A stretch of 64,000 nucleotides of DNA from CAZOBJ01 sp964577825 (GTDB taxonomy: Bacteria; Planctomycetota; SZUA-567; JAFGNG01): NCBI GenBank assembly GCA_964577825.1, contig CAZOBJ010000003.1, forward strand, positions 7,372 through 71,371. Reading direction: 5' to 3'. Of the stretch, positions 43,432-52,875 are shown piece after piece. Position 1 is the stretch's first letter. Every line of letters starts with the position of its first letter. The translations under genes were made by a program, and so were the position numbers. Below the pieces are notes generated by a model. That model saw only the letters and a program-made list of their open reading frames with translations. It was not told where the DNA came from and made no database searches.

Positions 43432-43459
43432 TTGACTTCGCCCCGCTCGTGCCTAGAGT
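43432..43459 (+). promoter_or_regulatory. Sigma70-type promoter of the anchored hypothetical gene
   Basis: TTGACT (43432-43437), 16 bases, TAGAGT (43454-43459). The leader to the ATG at 43525 is about 60 bases. Confidence 0.65.
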
Positions 43460-43524
43460 GAGGGGGCCGGCCGCCAGCCAGTGTCTGGGCGGATCCGGTC
43501 CTTTGGCCGCCCAAGGAGGCGCAC

Positions 43525-45258
43525 ATGTCCGCACCGGCCCGGCGACGCCGCCGGTTGATCGTCACAAGTGTTCTGTTGATCGTACTCGTGGTCGTGCCGA
43601 TCGGCGTGGGCTGGCTCCTGGCGCCCCTGCCGCCGGCGGGGCCGGGCGAGTCGCTTCTCTTCGCGCTCCCAGCGGACCGGTATCCCGTGGCCGTGGAGCT
43701 GCGCAGGGGCCGCGCGCTCTATGGCGAGCTCGCTGCCGACGGCCTGTGGCCCGCACCGGCCGGACAGGAGTCCGGACCCGGCACGGACGAGGCCGCTCAA
43801 GTGCGCGACCTGGTGCATGCATCGCCCTCGTTCTGGGCCCTGCGGGCCCTGGGCGAACAGGCCGCCGCGGGCGTGGCCGATCCGGGGGGTCGATCGGGCA
43901 CCGCGCTCGTGCGGCTCGACAATCTCTCCTGGGCGGGCCTGCGGGCCTATCTGTGGTGGCATGAGGGCGACCTGTCGGCCCTGCTCGGCGATGCGCTCGC
44001 GGGCGGGGACCTGCACACCCGGTTCTGCGGCCGCGTGCTCGTGGTCAGCACGGCCCCCGCGTGGGCCGACGAGGCCGCGGACCTGCTCGCGAGCGGCAGC
44101 GCAAGCTCCGCCCGACCCGAGCCCCGTCCTTCCTATCCGCAGCAGGGACTGGTGCTGCGCTGGGCGGGCGGACAGGAGCAGCCCCCATCGTGGATCCCCG
44201 CGACGCTTGCACGCGACATGCCCGGCGCCCAGGTTACGATCGAACGGCAGGGCGGGGACCTGCGCCTGCGGGTCGACGCGCAGGTGCGCAGCGCACCCCT
44301 GGCCCGCGCGCACCAGAGCGCAGTCGCCGGCCCCGCGGGCGCGATCGAGCGCGTGCCGCCCATGCCGGAGCTGGATGCCTCGGACGTCATCGGGGGCAAC
44401 GTCTGGGTTGCGCCGCGGCTGGTTGGTGGGCTGCTCACGAAATGGGAGGACACGAGCGTGCTGCGGCTCGTGGCCGCGGCGCTTATGCAGGCCAACGTGG
44501 TCCTGGGCATGGACGGCCGCATGGGCCTGCAAGTGCGCGCCTGCCCGCCCATGCAGATATTCTCCGAGGTGCCGGAGGCCCGCGGCTGGGTCGGCGTCCA
44601 GCATCCCGGCCAGATCCACACGCTGCTCTACTGGTCAGCGCTCGTGGAAGTGGCGCGGTTCCGCGAGCCGGACGGCAATCCGCTGTGGGAGGCCGTGTGC
44701 GGCGAGACCAGACTGCTGACCGCGAACCAGGATGATGCTCGGTACACTGTGATGCGGCTGCATCAGTTCTTCTTCCACGGAATGCAGCCCTACTGGGGCC
44801 ACCAGGAGGATGGTGAGGCCCTGGTCTTCGGCACGCACTTCTTCACGCAGGCGGGCGCGCATCCAGCCCAGGAGGACCGGCCCGCCTGGCCGCAGGCCGA
44901 CGGGGCGCCCGGCCGGACCCTGGTCCGCGCGGCGGTGCGCTGGGCCCTGCCCCACGACGAGATCGCCAAGTGGCGCACCCTCGTGCTGGACAAGGCCATT
45001 CGTTGGGCCTGGGTGGACCCGCAGGCAGCGCCCGCAGTCCGGGCCCAGGTCGCGCACGCGGAGGCAATCCTGCGTGCACTCCCGCCGGGCCGGGCCCGCA
45101 TGCGCCTGCATATCTGCCCCGAGACCCCGGAAGCGCAATCGGTTTTTTGCCTTGACATCGAGGCGCGCGCGCCGCTAAAAGAACTAGTCGCGGGACTTAC
45201 AACGCATGGTCTTTCCCGCCAGGAAGTTGCGGAAGTGGCGGAATGGCAGACGCGCTAG
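43525..45258 (+). CDS. Membrane-anchored hypothetical protein whose end overlaps tRNA-Leu
   Basis: 577 residues. One N-terminal membrane anchor (residues 11-31, LIVTSVLLIVLVVVPIGVGW) is followed by a large extracytoplasmic alpha/beta domain with no family I recognise. Blocks include SLLFALPADRYPVAVELRRG, VPPMPELDASDVIGGNVWVA and YTVMRLHQFFFHGMQPYW. The size and layout (anchor plus about 540 residues) resemble the secreted protein at 40474 in general character only. The ATG follows AAGGAGGCG. The last ten codons (EVAEWQTR and stop TAG) are read from the 5' half of the tRNA-Leu gene, so the native end may be a by-product of tRNA position, or the stop may have been lost. Confidence 0.7.
   Translation: MSAPARRRRRLIVTSVLLIVLVVVPIGVGWLLAPLPPAGPGESLLFALPADRYPVAVELRRGRALYGELAADGLWPAPAGQESGPGTDEAAQVRDLVHASPSFWALRALGEQAAAGVADPGGRSGTALVRLDNLSWAGLRAYLWWHEGDLSALLGDALAGGDLHTRFCGRVLVVSTAPAWADEAADLLASGSASSARPEPRPSYPQQGLVLRWAGGQEQPPSWIPATLARDMPGAQVTIERQGGDLRLRVDAQVRSAPLARAHQSAVAGPAGAIERVPPMPELDASDVIGGNVWVAPRLVGGLLTKWEDTSVLRLVAAALMQANVVLGMDGRMGLQVRACPPMQIFSEVPEARGWVGVQHPGQIHTLLYWSALVEVARFREPDGNPLWEAVCGETRLLTANQDDARYTVMRLHQFFFHGMQPYWGHQEDGEALVFGTHFFTQAGAHPAQEDRPAWPQADGAPGRTLVRAAVRWALPHDEIAKWRTLVLDKAIRWAWVDPQAAPAVRAQVAHAEAILRALPPGRARMRLHICPETPEAQSVFCLDIEARAPLKELVAGLTTHGLSRQEVAEVAEWQTR
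45152..45180 (+). promoter_or_regulatory. Promoter of tRNA-Leu, inside the upstream coding sequence
   Basis: TTGACA (45152-45157), 17 bases, CTAAAA (45175-45180), or TAAAAG with an 18-base spacer. It lies within the end of the preceding gene, 48 bases before the tRNA. Confidence 0.6.
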
Positions 45259-45316
45259 CTTGAGGGGCTAGTGGGCCTTATGGCCCGTGGAGGTTCAAAT
45301 CCTCTCTTCCGCACCA
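45229..45316 (+). tRNA. tRNA-Leu (anticodon GAG)
   Basis: 88-base class II tRNA with a long variable arm. Acceptor GCGGAAG/CTTCCGC, anticodon stem CTAGC/GCTAG with loop TTGAGGG (anticodon GAG), variable-arm stem GGGCC-TTAT-GGCCC, T arm GAGGTTCAAATCCTC, and encoded CCA. The first 30 bases overlap the upstream coding sequence. Confidence 0.95.
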
Positions 45317-45326
45317 AGCCTTCGCA

Positions 45327-45353
45327 GGGCCGCGGCAGACCGCGGCCCTTTTT
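45327..45353 (+). terminator. Intrinsic terminator of tRNA-Leu
   Basis: A 9-bp perfect stem GGGCCGCGG/CCGCGGCCC with a 4-base loop, followed by TTTTT. Confidence 0.93.
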
Positions 45354-45472
45354 CATGTGGTGATGCATTCAAGTCTTTGAGGCCCGCGCTTTTCGAACCT
45401 CCCTGGCATTCCAGACCCACAGCCTGACAGAAGACTCGGACTCCAGAGCACTCGGATGATGCCCCCGGGTCG

Positions 45473-45500
45473 TTGACCGACGCAGCCTGCGGGGTAGAAT
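45473..45500 (+). promoter_or_regulatory. Sigma70-type promoter of the pteridine/NAD gene cluster
   Basis: TTGACC (45473-45478), 16 bases, TAGAAT (45495-45500). The leader to the first ATG is about 85 bases. Confidence 0.7.
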
Positions 45501-45591
45501 CCGCACCGAGTGACCGCTTTCGGCTGGCACCCGAGTTGCAGAGCCGCTCTGAGCTCGGCATGCATGCGCGCCGCGCCCCGAGGAGGACGTC

Positions 45592-46344
45592 ATGCCCGGA
45601 CCTGACACGCCGCTTGCCGGACGAACCGCGCTTGTCACCGGCGGCGCACGGCGCCTGGGGCGCGCGATCAGCCTGGGGCTCGCCCGAGCGGGCGCGCACG
45701 TGGTCGTGCATTACCGCAGCTCATCCGACTCGGCGCAGGAGGTCGTCTCCTCGATCCGCGGCCTGGGCGTGCAGGCCTGGGCGGTGCAGGCCGACTTGTC
45801 CGAGGCCGGCGCGCCGGAAGCGCTCTTCTCCCAAGCCGTGGACCGCGCGGGCGGGGTGGACGTCCTGGTCAACAACGCCAGCATTTTCCCGGACGACGCG
45901 CTCCTGGACCTTACCATGGAGGCCATTGCCACGAACGCGCGGGTGAATGCCTATGCCCCGTACGCGCTCGCGCGGGCCCTGTACGCCCAGGGCCGGGAGG
46001 CCGCGGTCGTCAACCTGCTCGACGCGCGCGTGGTCGACCGCGACGACGCGCACGCGGCCTATCACCTGAGCAAGCGGATGCTCTACACCTTCAACCAGGT
46101 GACCGCGCTCGCGTTCGCGCCCCGGGTGCGCGTCAACGGCGTGGCGCCGGGGCCGATCCTGCCGCCACCGGACGGGGACGAGGCCGTGCTCGACCGGCTT
46201 GCGCAAGAGCTGCCCCTACAGCGGCGGGGCATGCCCGAGGACGTGGCCCGGGCGGTCTTGTTCCTGGCCGCGAGCCCGTACGTCACCGGCCAGGTCCTGT
46301 TCGTGGACGGCGGCCGGCACTTGAGGACCCGGTTGTATGGCTGA
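45592..46344 (+). CDS. SDR-family oxidoreductase, pteridine reductase-like (FolM/PTR1 type)
   Basis: 250-residue classical short-chain dehydrogenase. The cofactor loop reads TGGARRLGRAI instead of TGxxxGxG. Arg-Arg at this place is typical of pteridine reductases (PTR1/FolM), which reduce dihydro- to tetrahydropterins with NADPH. LVNNAS is present. The active Tyr and Lys are in AYHLSKRM; the usual YxxxK is kept. The C-terminal GQVLFVDGGRHL is standard. The ATG follows AGGAGGACGTC. Its last 8 bases overlap folB, supporting a role in tetrahydropterin/folate supply. General SDR functions remain possible. Confidence 0.85.
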   Translation: MPGPDTPLAGRTALVTGGARRLGRAISLGLARAGAHVVVHYRSSSDSAQEVVSSIRGLGVQAWAVQADLSEAGAPEALFSQAVDRAGGVDVLVNNASIFPDDALLDLTMEAIATNARVNAYAPYALARALYAQGREAAVVNLLDARVVDRDDAHAAYHLSKRMLYTFNQVTALAFAPRVRVNGVAPGPILPPPDGDEAVLDRLAQELPLQRRGMPEDVARAVLFLAASPYVTGQVLFVDGGRHLRTRLYG

Positions 46345-46738
46345 GCAGGCGAGCGACCGCATCCATATCACCGACCTGTGGGTGCCCTGCATCATCGGGG
46401 TCAACGCCCACGAGCGCACGCACCCCCAGGAGGTGCGCATCGACCTGGCGCTGGACGTGGACCTGTCCCTGGCGGGCCGCACGGACCGGATCGAGCACAG
46501 CGTGGACTACAAGGCCCTCAAAGACCGCATCCTGGCCGCGATCGAACCCAGTCAATGGTACCTGTTGGAGCGGCTCGCGCAGGCGGTGGCCGACGTGTGC
46601 CTGGCCGAGCCGCGGGTGCGCCGCGTGCGCGTGCGCGTGGACAAGCCCGGGGCCCTGACGCGTGCGCGCAGCGTGGGCGTGGAAATCACGCGCGCGCGTT
46701 CTTCCGACGCTCCGACCCCAGGCGAGGGCGGCGCCTGA
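46337..46738 (+). CDS. folB: Dihydroneopterin aldolase
   Basis: 133 residues, standard length. FolB cleaves dihydroneopterin to hydroxymethyl-dihydropterin and glycolaldehyde in folate synthesis. Motifs: RIHITDLWVPCIIGVNAHER (substrate pocket with the conserved Glu), HSVDYKALKDRIL, YLLERLAQAVADVCL with the conserved Glu-Arg-Leu, and the C-terminal VRVRVDKPGAL holding the catalytic-region Lys. The Tyr of DY is present. The start overlaps the SDR stop region by 8 bases, so the pair is coupled. The other folate genes are not in the window. Confidence 0.92.
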   Translation: MAEQASDRIHITDLWVPCIIGVNAHERTHPQEVRIDLALDVDLSLAGRTDRIEHSVDYKALKDRILAAIEPSQWYLLERLAQAVADVCLAEPRVRRVRVRVDKPGALTRARSVGVEITRARSSDAPTPGEGGA

Positions 46739-46771
46739 GCGCCGCTCGACCCACGCACAGAGGAGCTTGCC

Positions 46772-47812
46772 ATGCCCGCACAAGTGGACACGCGCCCCCT
46801 GCCCCTGCCCGAGCACTACGACCCGGCCCACGCGTTCGAGGCGAGCTACGCGGTCGGGGACGCGGCCGCGCTCGAACACGAGGCGACCGCGTGGCGCGAG
46901 CGGCACGATCTGCGCCCCGCGCATCAGGACGGCCCGAAGGTGGTGCTGCTCATGATCGACTTCCAGGTGGACTTCGCCTTCCCGGAGGGCGCGTTGTTCG
47001 TGGCCGGGCGGTCCGGTCGCGGGGGCATGGAGGCCGCGGACCGGCTGGCCCGGTTCGTGTACCGCCACCTGCGCGCGCTGACCGAGATCCGGTCCACCAT
47101 GGACACGCATTTCCCCTTCCAGGTCTTCCATCCGTGCGCGCACCTCACGCAGGACGGTCGCCATCCGGATCCGAATACCGTGGTCTCGGCCCGGGAATAT
47201 CGCGACGGGGTCTACCGGGCCAATCCGGCCATGGCCGCAGCGCTGGGCCGCGACCCGGACTGGCTGCAACGCCAGTTCGTGCACTACTGCGAACGCCTGG
47301 AGGCCTCGGGCAAGTACCAACTCTTCCTGTGGCCGTATCACTGCCTGCTCGGGGGCACCGGGCACCGGCTCGCCGGGGTCATCGAAGAGGCGCGCCTGTT
47401 CCACGGGTTCGCGCGCGAGACGCGCAACCGGATCGAGCTCAAGGGCGGCCACCCCCTGACCGAGGACTACAGCGCCTTCTCCGCGGAGGTGGACACGCTC
47501 TTCACGGGCGAGCCCGTCGCGGAGGCGCAGCCGAACACGGCGCTCATGGACGAGCTCCTGTCCGCGGACCGCCTGCTCGTGGGCGGACTTGCGAGCAGCC
47601 ACTGCCTCAAGACGAGCGTCATGGACCTGCTGGCCTACAGCCGGGAGCACGACCCCGCGCTCGCGCGCAAGGTGACCGTGCTCCGGGACTGCACCGCGCC
47701 GGTGGTGGTCCCCGAAGGCCAGGACTTCACCGACGAGGCCGAACAGGCCCTCGACCGGTTCCAGGAGGCGGGCATGCGCGTGGTCGACAGCGCCGAGGCC
47801 TTCGCCGAATGA
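46772..47812 (+). CDS. Nicotinamidase-like isochorismatase-fold hydrolase
   Basis: 346 residues, longer than usual nicotinamidases (about 200). The cysteine-hydrolase core begins at [20 protein letters not shown] (catalytic Asp). It continues with the metal site [11 protein letters not shown] (Asp-x-His-x-x-x-x-x-His type), a Lys in ELKGGHP, and the nucleophile Cys in [14 protein letters not shown]. An extra N-terminal 50 residues and a mid insertion (about 140-200) explain the length. The gene just downstream is nicotinate phosphoribosyltransferase, so conversion of nicotinamide to nicotinate for NAD salvage is the natural reading. The ATG follows AGAGGAGC. Confidence 0.85.
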   Translation: MPAQVDTRPLPLPEHYDPAHAFEASYAVGDAAALEHEATAWRERHDLRPAHQDGPKVVLLMIDFQVDFAFPEGALFVAGRSGRGGMEAADRLARFVYRHLRALTEIRSTMDTHFPFQVFHPCAHLTQDGRHPDPNTVVSAREYRDGVYRANPAMAAALGRDPDWLQRQFVHYCERLEASGKYQLFLWPYHCLLGGTGHRLAGVIEEARLFHGFARETRNRIELKGGHPLTEDYSAFSAEVDTLFTGEPVAEAQPNTALMDELLSADRLLVGGLASSHCLKTSVMDLLAYSREHDPALARKVTVLRDCTAPVVVPEGQDFTDEAEQALDRFQEAGMRVVDSAEAFAE

Positions 47813-47834
47813 CCGAGCCACAAGGAGCCCGAGG

Positions 47835-49307
47835 ATGAGCGTTCTCGCGCGCCTGTACCAGCCGGGCCTGGCGCTGCTCACGGACCTGTACGAGCTCACC
47901 ATGGCCTACGGCTACTGGAAGAGCGGCGTGGCCGACCGCGAGGCGGTGTTCAACCTGTTCTTCCGCAGGAACCCGTTCGGCGGGGGCTTTGCCATCGCCT
48001 GCGGCTTGCCCCAAGCGCTCGATTACATCCGCTCGTTCCGGTTCCAGGACGACGACCTCGTCTACCTGCGGGGTCTGACCGGCCGGGACGGCAAGCCGCT
48101 CTTCGACAGGGCCTTCCTGGACGCGCTCGCGGACCTGCGCTTCACCGGGGACGTGGACGGCATCCCGGAGGGCCGGGTGGTCTTTCCCAACGAGCCGCTT
48201 CTGCGCGTGCAGGGGCCGATCATGGAGTGCCAGATCTTGGAGACGTTCCTGGTGAACGCGCTCAACTTCCAGAGCCTGGTGGCCACCAAGGCCGCGCGGG
48301 TGTGCCTGGCCGCGGAAGGCGACCTCGTGGTCGAGTTCGGCGCGCGGCGCGCCCAGGGGCCGGACGGCGCGGTGAGCGCCAGCCGCGCCGCGTACGTGGG
48401 CGGGTGTGCGGGGACCTCGAACGTGCTCGCCGGCCGGCTGTACGATATCCCGGTCAAGGGCACGCACGCGCACTCCTGGGTGGAGTGCTTCGACGACGAG
48501 CCCGCAGCGTTCCGCGCCTGGGCCGATGCCATGCCCAACAACGCGGTGTTTTTGGTGGACACCTACGACTCGCTCCAGGGCGTGCGCAACGCGGTGGAAG
48601 TTGGCAAGCGCCTGCGCGAGCAGGGCCACGAGATGGTGGGCGTGCGTCTGGACTCCGGGGACCTGGCGTACCTGAGCATCGAGGCGCGCAAGATCCTAGA
48701 CGAAGGCGGATTCCCGGACGCGGTGATCATGGCCTCCGGCGACCTGGACGAGCACATCATCTCCAGCCTCAAGCAACAGAAGGCAGAGATCCACGCCTGG
48801 GGCGTGGGCACGCGGCTCGCGACCGCGTACGACCAGCCCGCGCTCGGATGCGTGTACAAGCTCGTGGCCGTGCGCGAGCCGGGCGGCCCCTGGCGGGAGA
48901 AGCTCAAGCTCAGCGAACAGATCGCCAAGACCACCATTCCCGGCATCCTGCAGGTGCGCCGGTACAGGGTGGACGGCGAGTGCCGCTGCGACATGCTCTA
49001 CGACGTCCGGCAAGGCTCGGCCTCCGGCAGGATCGTGGACCCCGCCGACCCGACCCGCCGCCGGTACGCACCGGAGGCGACCACGCACGAGGACCTGCTT
49101 GTCCCGCTCATGCGCGGGGGCGAGCCCGTGGCGGAGCCCGACACCGCCGCGCAGGCGCGCGACCGGGCGCAGAAGGACCTCGCCCAGTTCCACTGGGCCA
49201 TCAAGCGGTTCGTGAATCCGCACGAGTACCCGGTCGGACTCGAACAAGGCCTGCACGAGCACCGCCAGGGGATGATTCTCCAGGCGCGCGAAGAACACGG
49301 ATCCTAG
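47835..49307 (+). CDS. pncB: Nicotinate phosphoribosyltransferase
   Basis: 490 residues. The enzyme joins nicotinate and PRPP to give nicotinate mononucleotide for NAD salvage. Motifs: [16 protein letters not shown] at the start, [14 protein letters not shown] (substrate-binding Arg), [11 protein letters not shown] with the phosphorylatable/active His, [26 protein letters not shown] (ribose-phosphate loop) and [20 protein letters not shown]. The layout is that of the longer bacterial PncB group. The ATG follows AAGGAG, 22 bases after the nicotinamidase-like gene. It ends 28 bases from the convergent response-regulator gene. Confidence 0.95.
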   Translation: MSVLARLYQPGLALLTDLYELTMAYGYWKSGVADREAVFNLFFRRNPFGGGFAIACGLPQALDYIRSFRFQDDDLVYLRGLTGRDGKPLFDRAFLDALADLRFTGDVDGIPEGRVVFPNEPLLRVQGPIMECQILETFLVNALNFQSLVATKAARVCLAAEGDLVVEFGARRAQGPDGAVSASRAAYVGGCAGTSNVLAGRLYDIPVKGTHAHSWVECFDDEPAAFRAWADAMPNNAVFLVDTYDSLQGVRNAVEVGKRLREQGHEMVGVRLDSGDLAYLSIEARKILDEGGFPDAVIMASGDLDEHIISSLKQQKAEIHAWGVGTRLATAYDQPALGCVYKLVAVREPGGPWREKLKLSEQIAKTTIPGILQVRRYRVDGECRCDMLYDVRQGSASGRIVDPADPTRRRYAPEATTHEDLLVPLMRGGEPVAEPDTAAQARDRAQKDLAQFHWAIKRFVNPHEYPVGLEQGLHEHRQGMILQAREEHGS

Positions 49308-49335
49308 GGAGGATCAGGAAGAGCCGTCCAGGGAG

Positions 49336-49740
49336 TCAGGGATCGCTCTCCAGCGCGCGGCGCACGGCCGCGGCCAGGGCGGTCCGGGTGAACGGCTTCG
49401 GCAGGCAGGAGCACTCCTCCGGCTCCGCGATGGTGTTTGCGCCGCTTCCGCGCGGGAGGCCGCTCATGAGCAATCCCCGGGGCCCTTCCCGACCGTGAAT
49501 GCGCGCGAGGTGTCGCAACAGCTCGGGCCCGGTCATGCCCGGCATCTCGATGTCCGTGAGCACGAGGTCGAAGCGCTCTCGCGCGCATCGCGCCGCCGCG
49601 TCGTCGCCGTCGCAAGCGCAGGCCACCATGTAGCCCTCGGCGGCCAGCATCTCCGCGGCGAGCTGGCGCAGGCCGGCGTCGTCGTCGACGACCAGGACGC
49701 GGCGCAACGGGCCGGGGGGCTGCGGGGTGAGCTGTGGCAT
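49336..49740 (-). CDS. Stand-alone response-regulator receiver protein (CheY-like)
   Basis: 134 residues, a single REC domain with no output domain. VLVVDDDAGLRQLAAEML carries the acidic pair, FDLVLTDIEMPGMTGPELL the phosphoacceptor Asp, LLMSGLPRGSG the Thr/Ser switch position (Ser), and CLPKPFTRTAL the conserved Lys. The ATG at 49740 follows GCGAGGG. It is last in the minus-strand run, after the LuxR-type regulator and the sensor kinase, and may be a phosphate sink or a partner of that kinase. Confidence 0.9.
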   Translation of the reverse strand: MPQLTPQPPGPLRRVLVVDDDAGLRQLAAEMLAAEGYMVACACDGDDAAARCARERFDLVLTDIEMPGMTGPELLRHLARIHGREGPRGLLMSGLPRGSGANTIAEPEECSCLPKPFTRTALAAAVRRALESDP

Positions 49741-49954
49741 AGGCCCTCGCTTGATCCATGCGTACCGGCCCGCTCCGCCGGCCGTTGGCAACAAGGCGCT
49801 GGGCCTGTTCGCCGAAAACGTCCACGCAAACTGGAGACGGTGCGGTACCGGACTACTCTTGGGCTGTCAGGATACCGGCCGAATGCGCCGCCCCCATTCG
49901 GGAACATCCTGATCGCGGGTGGGGATTATCCTGAGGCGCGCCCGCGTACGCGGG

Positions 49955-50608
49955 CTAGAGGTCCAGCGATGTGAGCCCCTCGCGCAGAGAGATCTTGATC
50001 AGCTCGGCCACGCTCGTGCAGTGGAGCTTCGCCATCACGTGTTGGCGATGGGTCTCGATCGTCTTGGGACTCAGGTGCAGGCGATACGCGATCGACTTGG
50101 TGTTCAGGCCCTCGGCGATTAGCTGGAGCACTTCGCGCTCGCGGGCTGTGAGCAGAGAAAGCACCGACCCGTTCTCATCGGCCAGGTGTCGTCCGTAGTC
50201 CTCGAGCACGGGCGCGCTGATCTGGGGGCTGAGGTACCCCTGGCCCGCGGCCACGGTGCGCACCGCGCGCAACAGCTCCTCGAACGCGCAGTCCTTGAGC
50301 AGGTACCCGGCCGCGCCCGCGGCGAACATCTTGGCCACGAACCGCTTGTCCGCGTGCATGGACAGGGCCACCACGCGCACCCCCGGGCACGCGGCGCCGA
50401 TGCGTCGGGCCGCCTCGATGCCGTTGAGATCGGGCATGGTGACGTCCATGAGCACGACCTCGGGCCGCAGCTTGACGGCCAGGTCCACGGCGTCGCGGCC
50501 GTTGTCCGCCTCGGCGACCACGGTCGTGTCCGCGGCCCCGTCGAGCAGGGCCCGCAACCCCTCGCGCATCAGCTTGTGGTCGTCGGCGACCAGCACCCGC
50601 ACGCTCAT
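49955..50608 (-). CDS. NarL/LuxR-family response regulator
   Basis: 217 residues. The N-terminal REC domain has VLVADDHKLMREGL (acidic residues), VVLMDVTMPDLNGIEA (phosphoacceptor Asp), ALSMHADKRFV (switch) and AAGYLLKDCAFEEL (Lys). The C-terminal LuxR HTH is LTAREREVLQLIAEGLNTKS with recognition helix SPKTIETHRQHV. It is a transcription factor paired with the HisKA_3 sensor kinase immediately upstream; the start ATG at 50608 overlaps the kinase stop (ATGA). Target genes are unknown; the adjacent transporter and methyltransferase run is a candidate. Confidence 0.93.
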   Translation of the reverse strand: MSVRVLVADDHKLMREGLRALLDGAADTTVVAEADNGRDAVDLAVKLRPEVVLMDVTMPDLNGIEAARRIGAACPGVRVVALSMHADKRFVAKMFAAGAAGYLLKDCAFEELLRAVRTVAAGQGYLSPQISAPVLEDYGRHLADENGSVLSLLTAREREVLQLIAEGLNTKSIAYRLHLSPKTIETHRQHVMAKLHCTSVAELIKISLREGLTSLDL

Positions 50609-52186
50609 GCCTTCGACTCCCCGGCTCCCGGCTCCTGCAGGGGCACACGCAACGCGAGCGTGGTCCCGGCGCCGGGCGCCGTGTCGAGCTCCATGGCCCC
50701 GCCCAGGTGCAGGAGCCGCTCCCGGATGCTGAAGAGCCCATATCCGCGCAAATCGCGATGCGCCTGCTCCAGGCCTGCGGGGTCGAACCCCACTCCGTCG
50801 TCCCGGACGACCGTGCACAGCGCGTCGCCTTCGCGACGCAGCGTCACGCGCACCCGCCGGGCCCGGGCGTGCTTGGCGACGTTCGCCAGCGCCTCGCGCA
50901 CCGCCTGGAACAGGGCCACGCGCACGTCCTCGGCCAGAGGCTTGTCGCGGCCGTCGTCCTCGAACGCGGTCTCGACGTCGTGGTGGGCCTGCAACTGTTC
51001 GAGCAGCCATTCCACCGCGCTCTCGAACCCGACCTCGTACAGGATGGGCGGGCTGAGCTGAAAGATCGCCACGCGCAGGTCCTGGATCGTCTGCTCCATG
51101 AGGCCGCGCACCTCTTCAAGGGACGGGCGCAGGCCCGCGGGCGCCTCCTGCAGGATGCCCCCGAGCCGGACCTTGGCCACGGCAAGGGTCTGGCCGATCT
51201 CCTCGTGGAACTCGGCGGCGATGCGGTGGCGCTCGCGCTCCTCGGCGAGCGCCGCTTCGCTGGCCAGAGACCGCAGCTCCTTTTGAAACCGCAGTAGCTT
51301 CTCCTCCGCGCTTGCGCTCGGTGATGTCGCGCGCAAGGCCCATCACCGCCTCCACCTCGCCGTCTTCTCCGGGCACGGGCGCAAGGATGATCGAGAGGTC
51401 CCTGCGAGCCCCATCCCGGTCCTGCGTGGTCCCCTCCTCCTGAAAGGAGCGCCGTTCGGCGAAAACACGGCGAATCAAGAAGAGGGCCTGCCGCGCGCGG
51501 TTCTCATCCAGGAGCTCGCGCAGCAACCGTCCGGTCACCTGTTCGACCGGTCGATCCAAGTAGCCGAGGGCACGTTGGTTGGCGAACAGGACCCGCGCTT
51601 CGCGGTCCAGCATGAAAATCGCATCCGGGCTCGTCTCCACCAGGGTGCGGTATTTCTTCTCGCTCTCGCGCAGGGCGGCCTGGGCGCGGCGTACCTCGGT
51701 GAGGTCCACGTCGATGCAGAAGAGCTCCGGCTCCCGGCCCGGAGCGCGCAGGACCGCGTGGCTGCTGAACACCGGCACGCGCGAGCCGTCCTTGCGCAAT
51801 AGGTCGAACTCCCCGGCCGGGGGCATCTCCTCGCCCGCGGCCGCGCGGTCGGTACACGCGCGCACCATGTCGCGCATCTCCGGCGGGATGATCAGCTCCA
51901 CGAGATCGCGGCCCATGGCCTCCTCGGCCGTGTAGCCGTACACGGTTTCGTTCGCCTGATTCCAGAAATGCACGGTCCCATCCGGTCCGTATCCCTGGAC
52001 CGCGATGCGGGGGAGGTTCTCCAGCAGTTTGCGGAACCGGGCGTCCGCGCCGAGGTGGGCCGAGCGCAGCTCTGCGCCGGCCAGGCGTTCGCGCAAGTGG
52101 GCAAGCTCGCGCTGGAGCGCGCGCAGCTCCTCGCGCAGCACGGTCGTGTCCGGCTTCGAGGGTCGTCTCGGCGCGTCGGACGCCAC
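50605..52186 (-). pseudogene. PAS-PAS sensor histidine kinase (HisKA_3) split by a frameshift
   Basis: Two overlapping frames together make one normal kinase. The 5' frame (from GTG 52186, SD GGAGGATCC) encodes a coiled coil and two PAS domains (LENLPRIAVQGYGPDGTVHF; LVETSPDAIFMLDREARVL) up to VMGLARDITERK. There the reading must shift. The next frame continues AEEKLLRFQKELRSLASE, then the H-box EERERHRIAAEFHEEIGQTL, and the ATPase domain with REALANVAKHARARRVRV, VRDDGVGFDPAG and GYGLFSIRERLLHLGG. The expected protein text at the join is ERKRAEEK, so two bases are missing (or one extra present) near 51306-51315, in a GCGCGGAGGAG tract. Domains on both sides look intact, so either the mutation is recent or it is a sequencing error. 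The cognate regulator is the overlapping LuxR-type gene. Confidence 0.85.
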
Positions 52187-52231
52187 CCGGATCCTCCGCT
52201 CTCGTCAGCGGGTCAACCGCCCGTCAACCGT

Positions 52232-52843
52232 TCAGGGACGCGCCCACAGGTCCCGGACGCCGTCCACGACCATCTCGGTGGAGATGGCCCCGATCAGCAG
52301 ACCGTTGAGCCGGCACAGGATGTTCACCCACCGGAAGAACACCCGCTCCCGCCGGCCGCGCACGCGATCGCGCACCGCCTTGAAGGCGAACACCATGCCC
52401 ACCGCCACGACCATGCCCGCGGCCAAGAGCAGCAAGGACGCCGCCGGCGTGTGCCGCTTGCCGATGAGGATGGCCTGGGTGATCGTGCCCGCGCCGATCA
52501 TGAACGGGACCGCGATCTCGCTGGGCAGGTCCTCCAGCGAGCCGCGCAAGAGCGCCGTCTCGCGATATCCGCGCATCACGTACCCGTAGGCCAGGATCAG
52601 GAAAATGGCCCCGCCGAACACGCGCATGGCCTCGGGCCGCACCCCGAGGAGGTTCACGAGGATCGGCTCGCCCATCAGGGCGCAGAACGCGAAGACCAAG
52701 AAGCTGACCAGCGACGCCCGCGCGAGCACCCCCTGGAAGTCGCGGCCGGACAGATCGTCCATCACGCCCGCGAGGTACAGGCACAGGGCGAACGGGTTGA
52801 GGATGGCCAGGAATGCGGCCAGGCTCGTGAGATAGTCGTCCAC
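52232..52843 (-). CDS. MarC-family integral membrane protein
   Basis: 203 residues with about six membrane helices. The family signature NPFALCLYLAG near the start, the central VFGGAIFLILAYGYVM, and PFMIGAGTITQAILIG (the family's PLxxGPGxI block with a Gly-rich turn) identify MarC/UPF0056. Its role is unclear; the old link to multiple antibiotic resistance was not upheld. The start is GTG at 52843 behind AGAGGGCC. It lies 32 bases downstream of the betaine-transporter binding-protein gene and may be co-transcribed. The tail is positively charged. Confidence 0.85.
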   Translation of the reverse strand: MDDYLTSLAAFLAILNPFALCLYLAGVMDDLSGRDFQGVLARASLVSFLVFAFCALMGEPILVNLLGVRPEAMRVFGGAIFLILAYGYVMRGYRETALLRGSLEDLPSEIAVPFMIGAGTITQAILIGKRHTPAASLLLLAAGMVVAVGMVFAFKAVRDRVRGRRERVFFRWVNILCRLNGLLIGAISTEMVVDGVRDLWARP

Positions 52844-52875
52844 CAGGCCCTCTGCGGGCTGTGCCGCGGCGGGGG

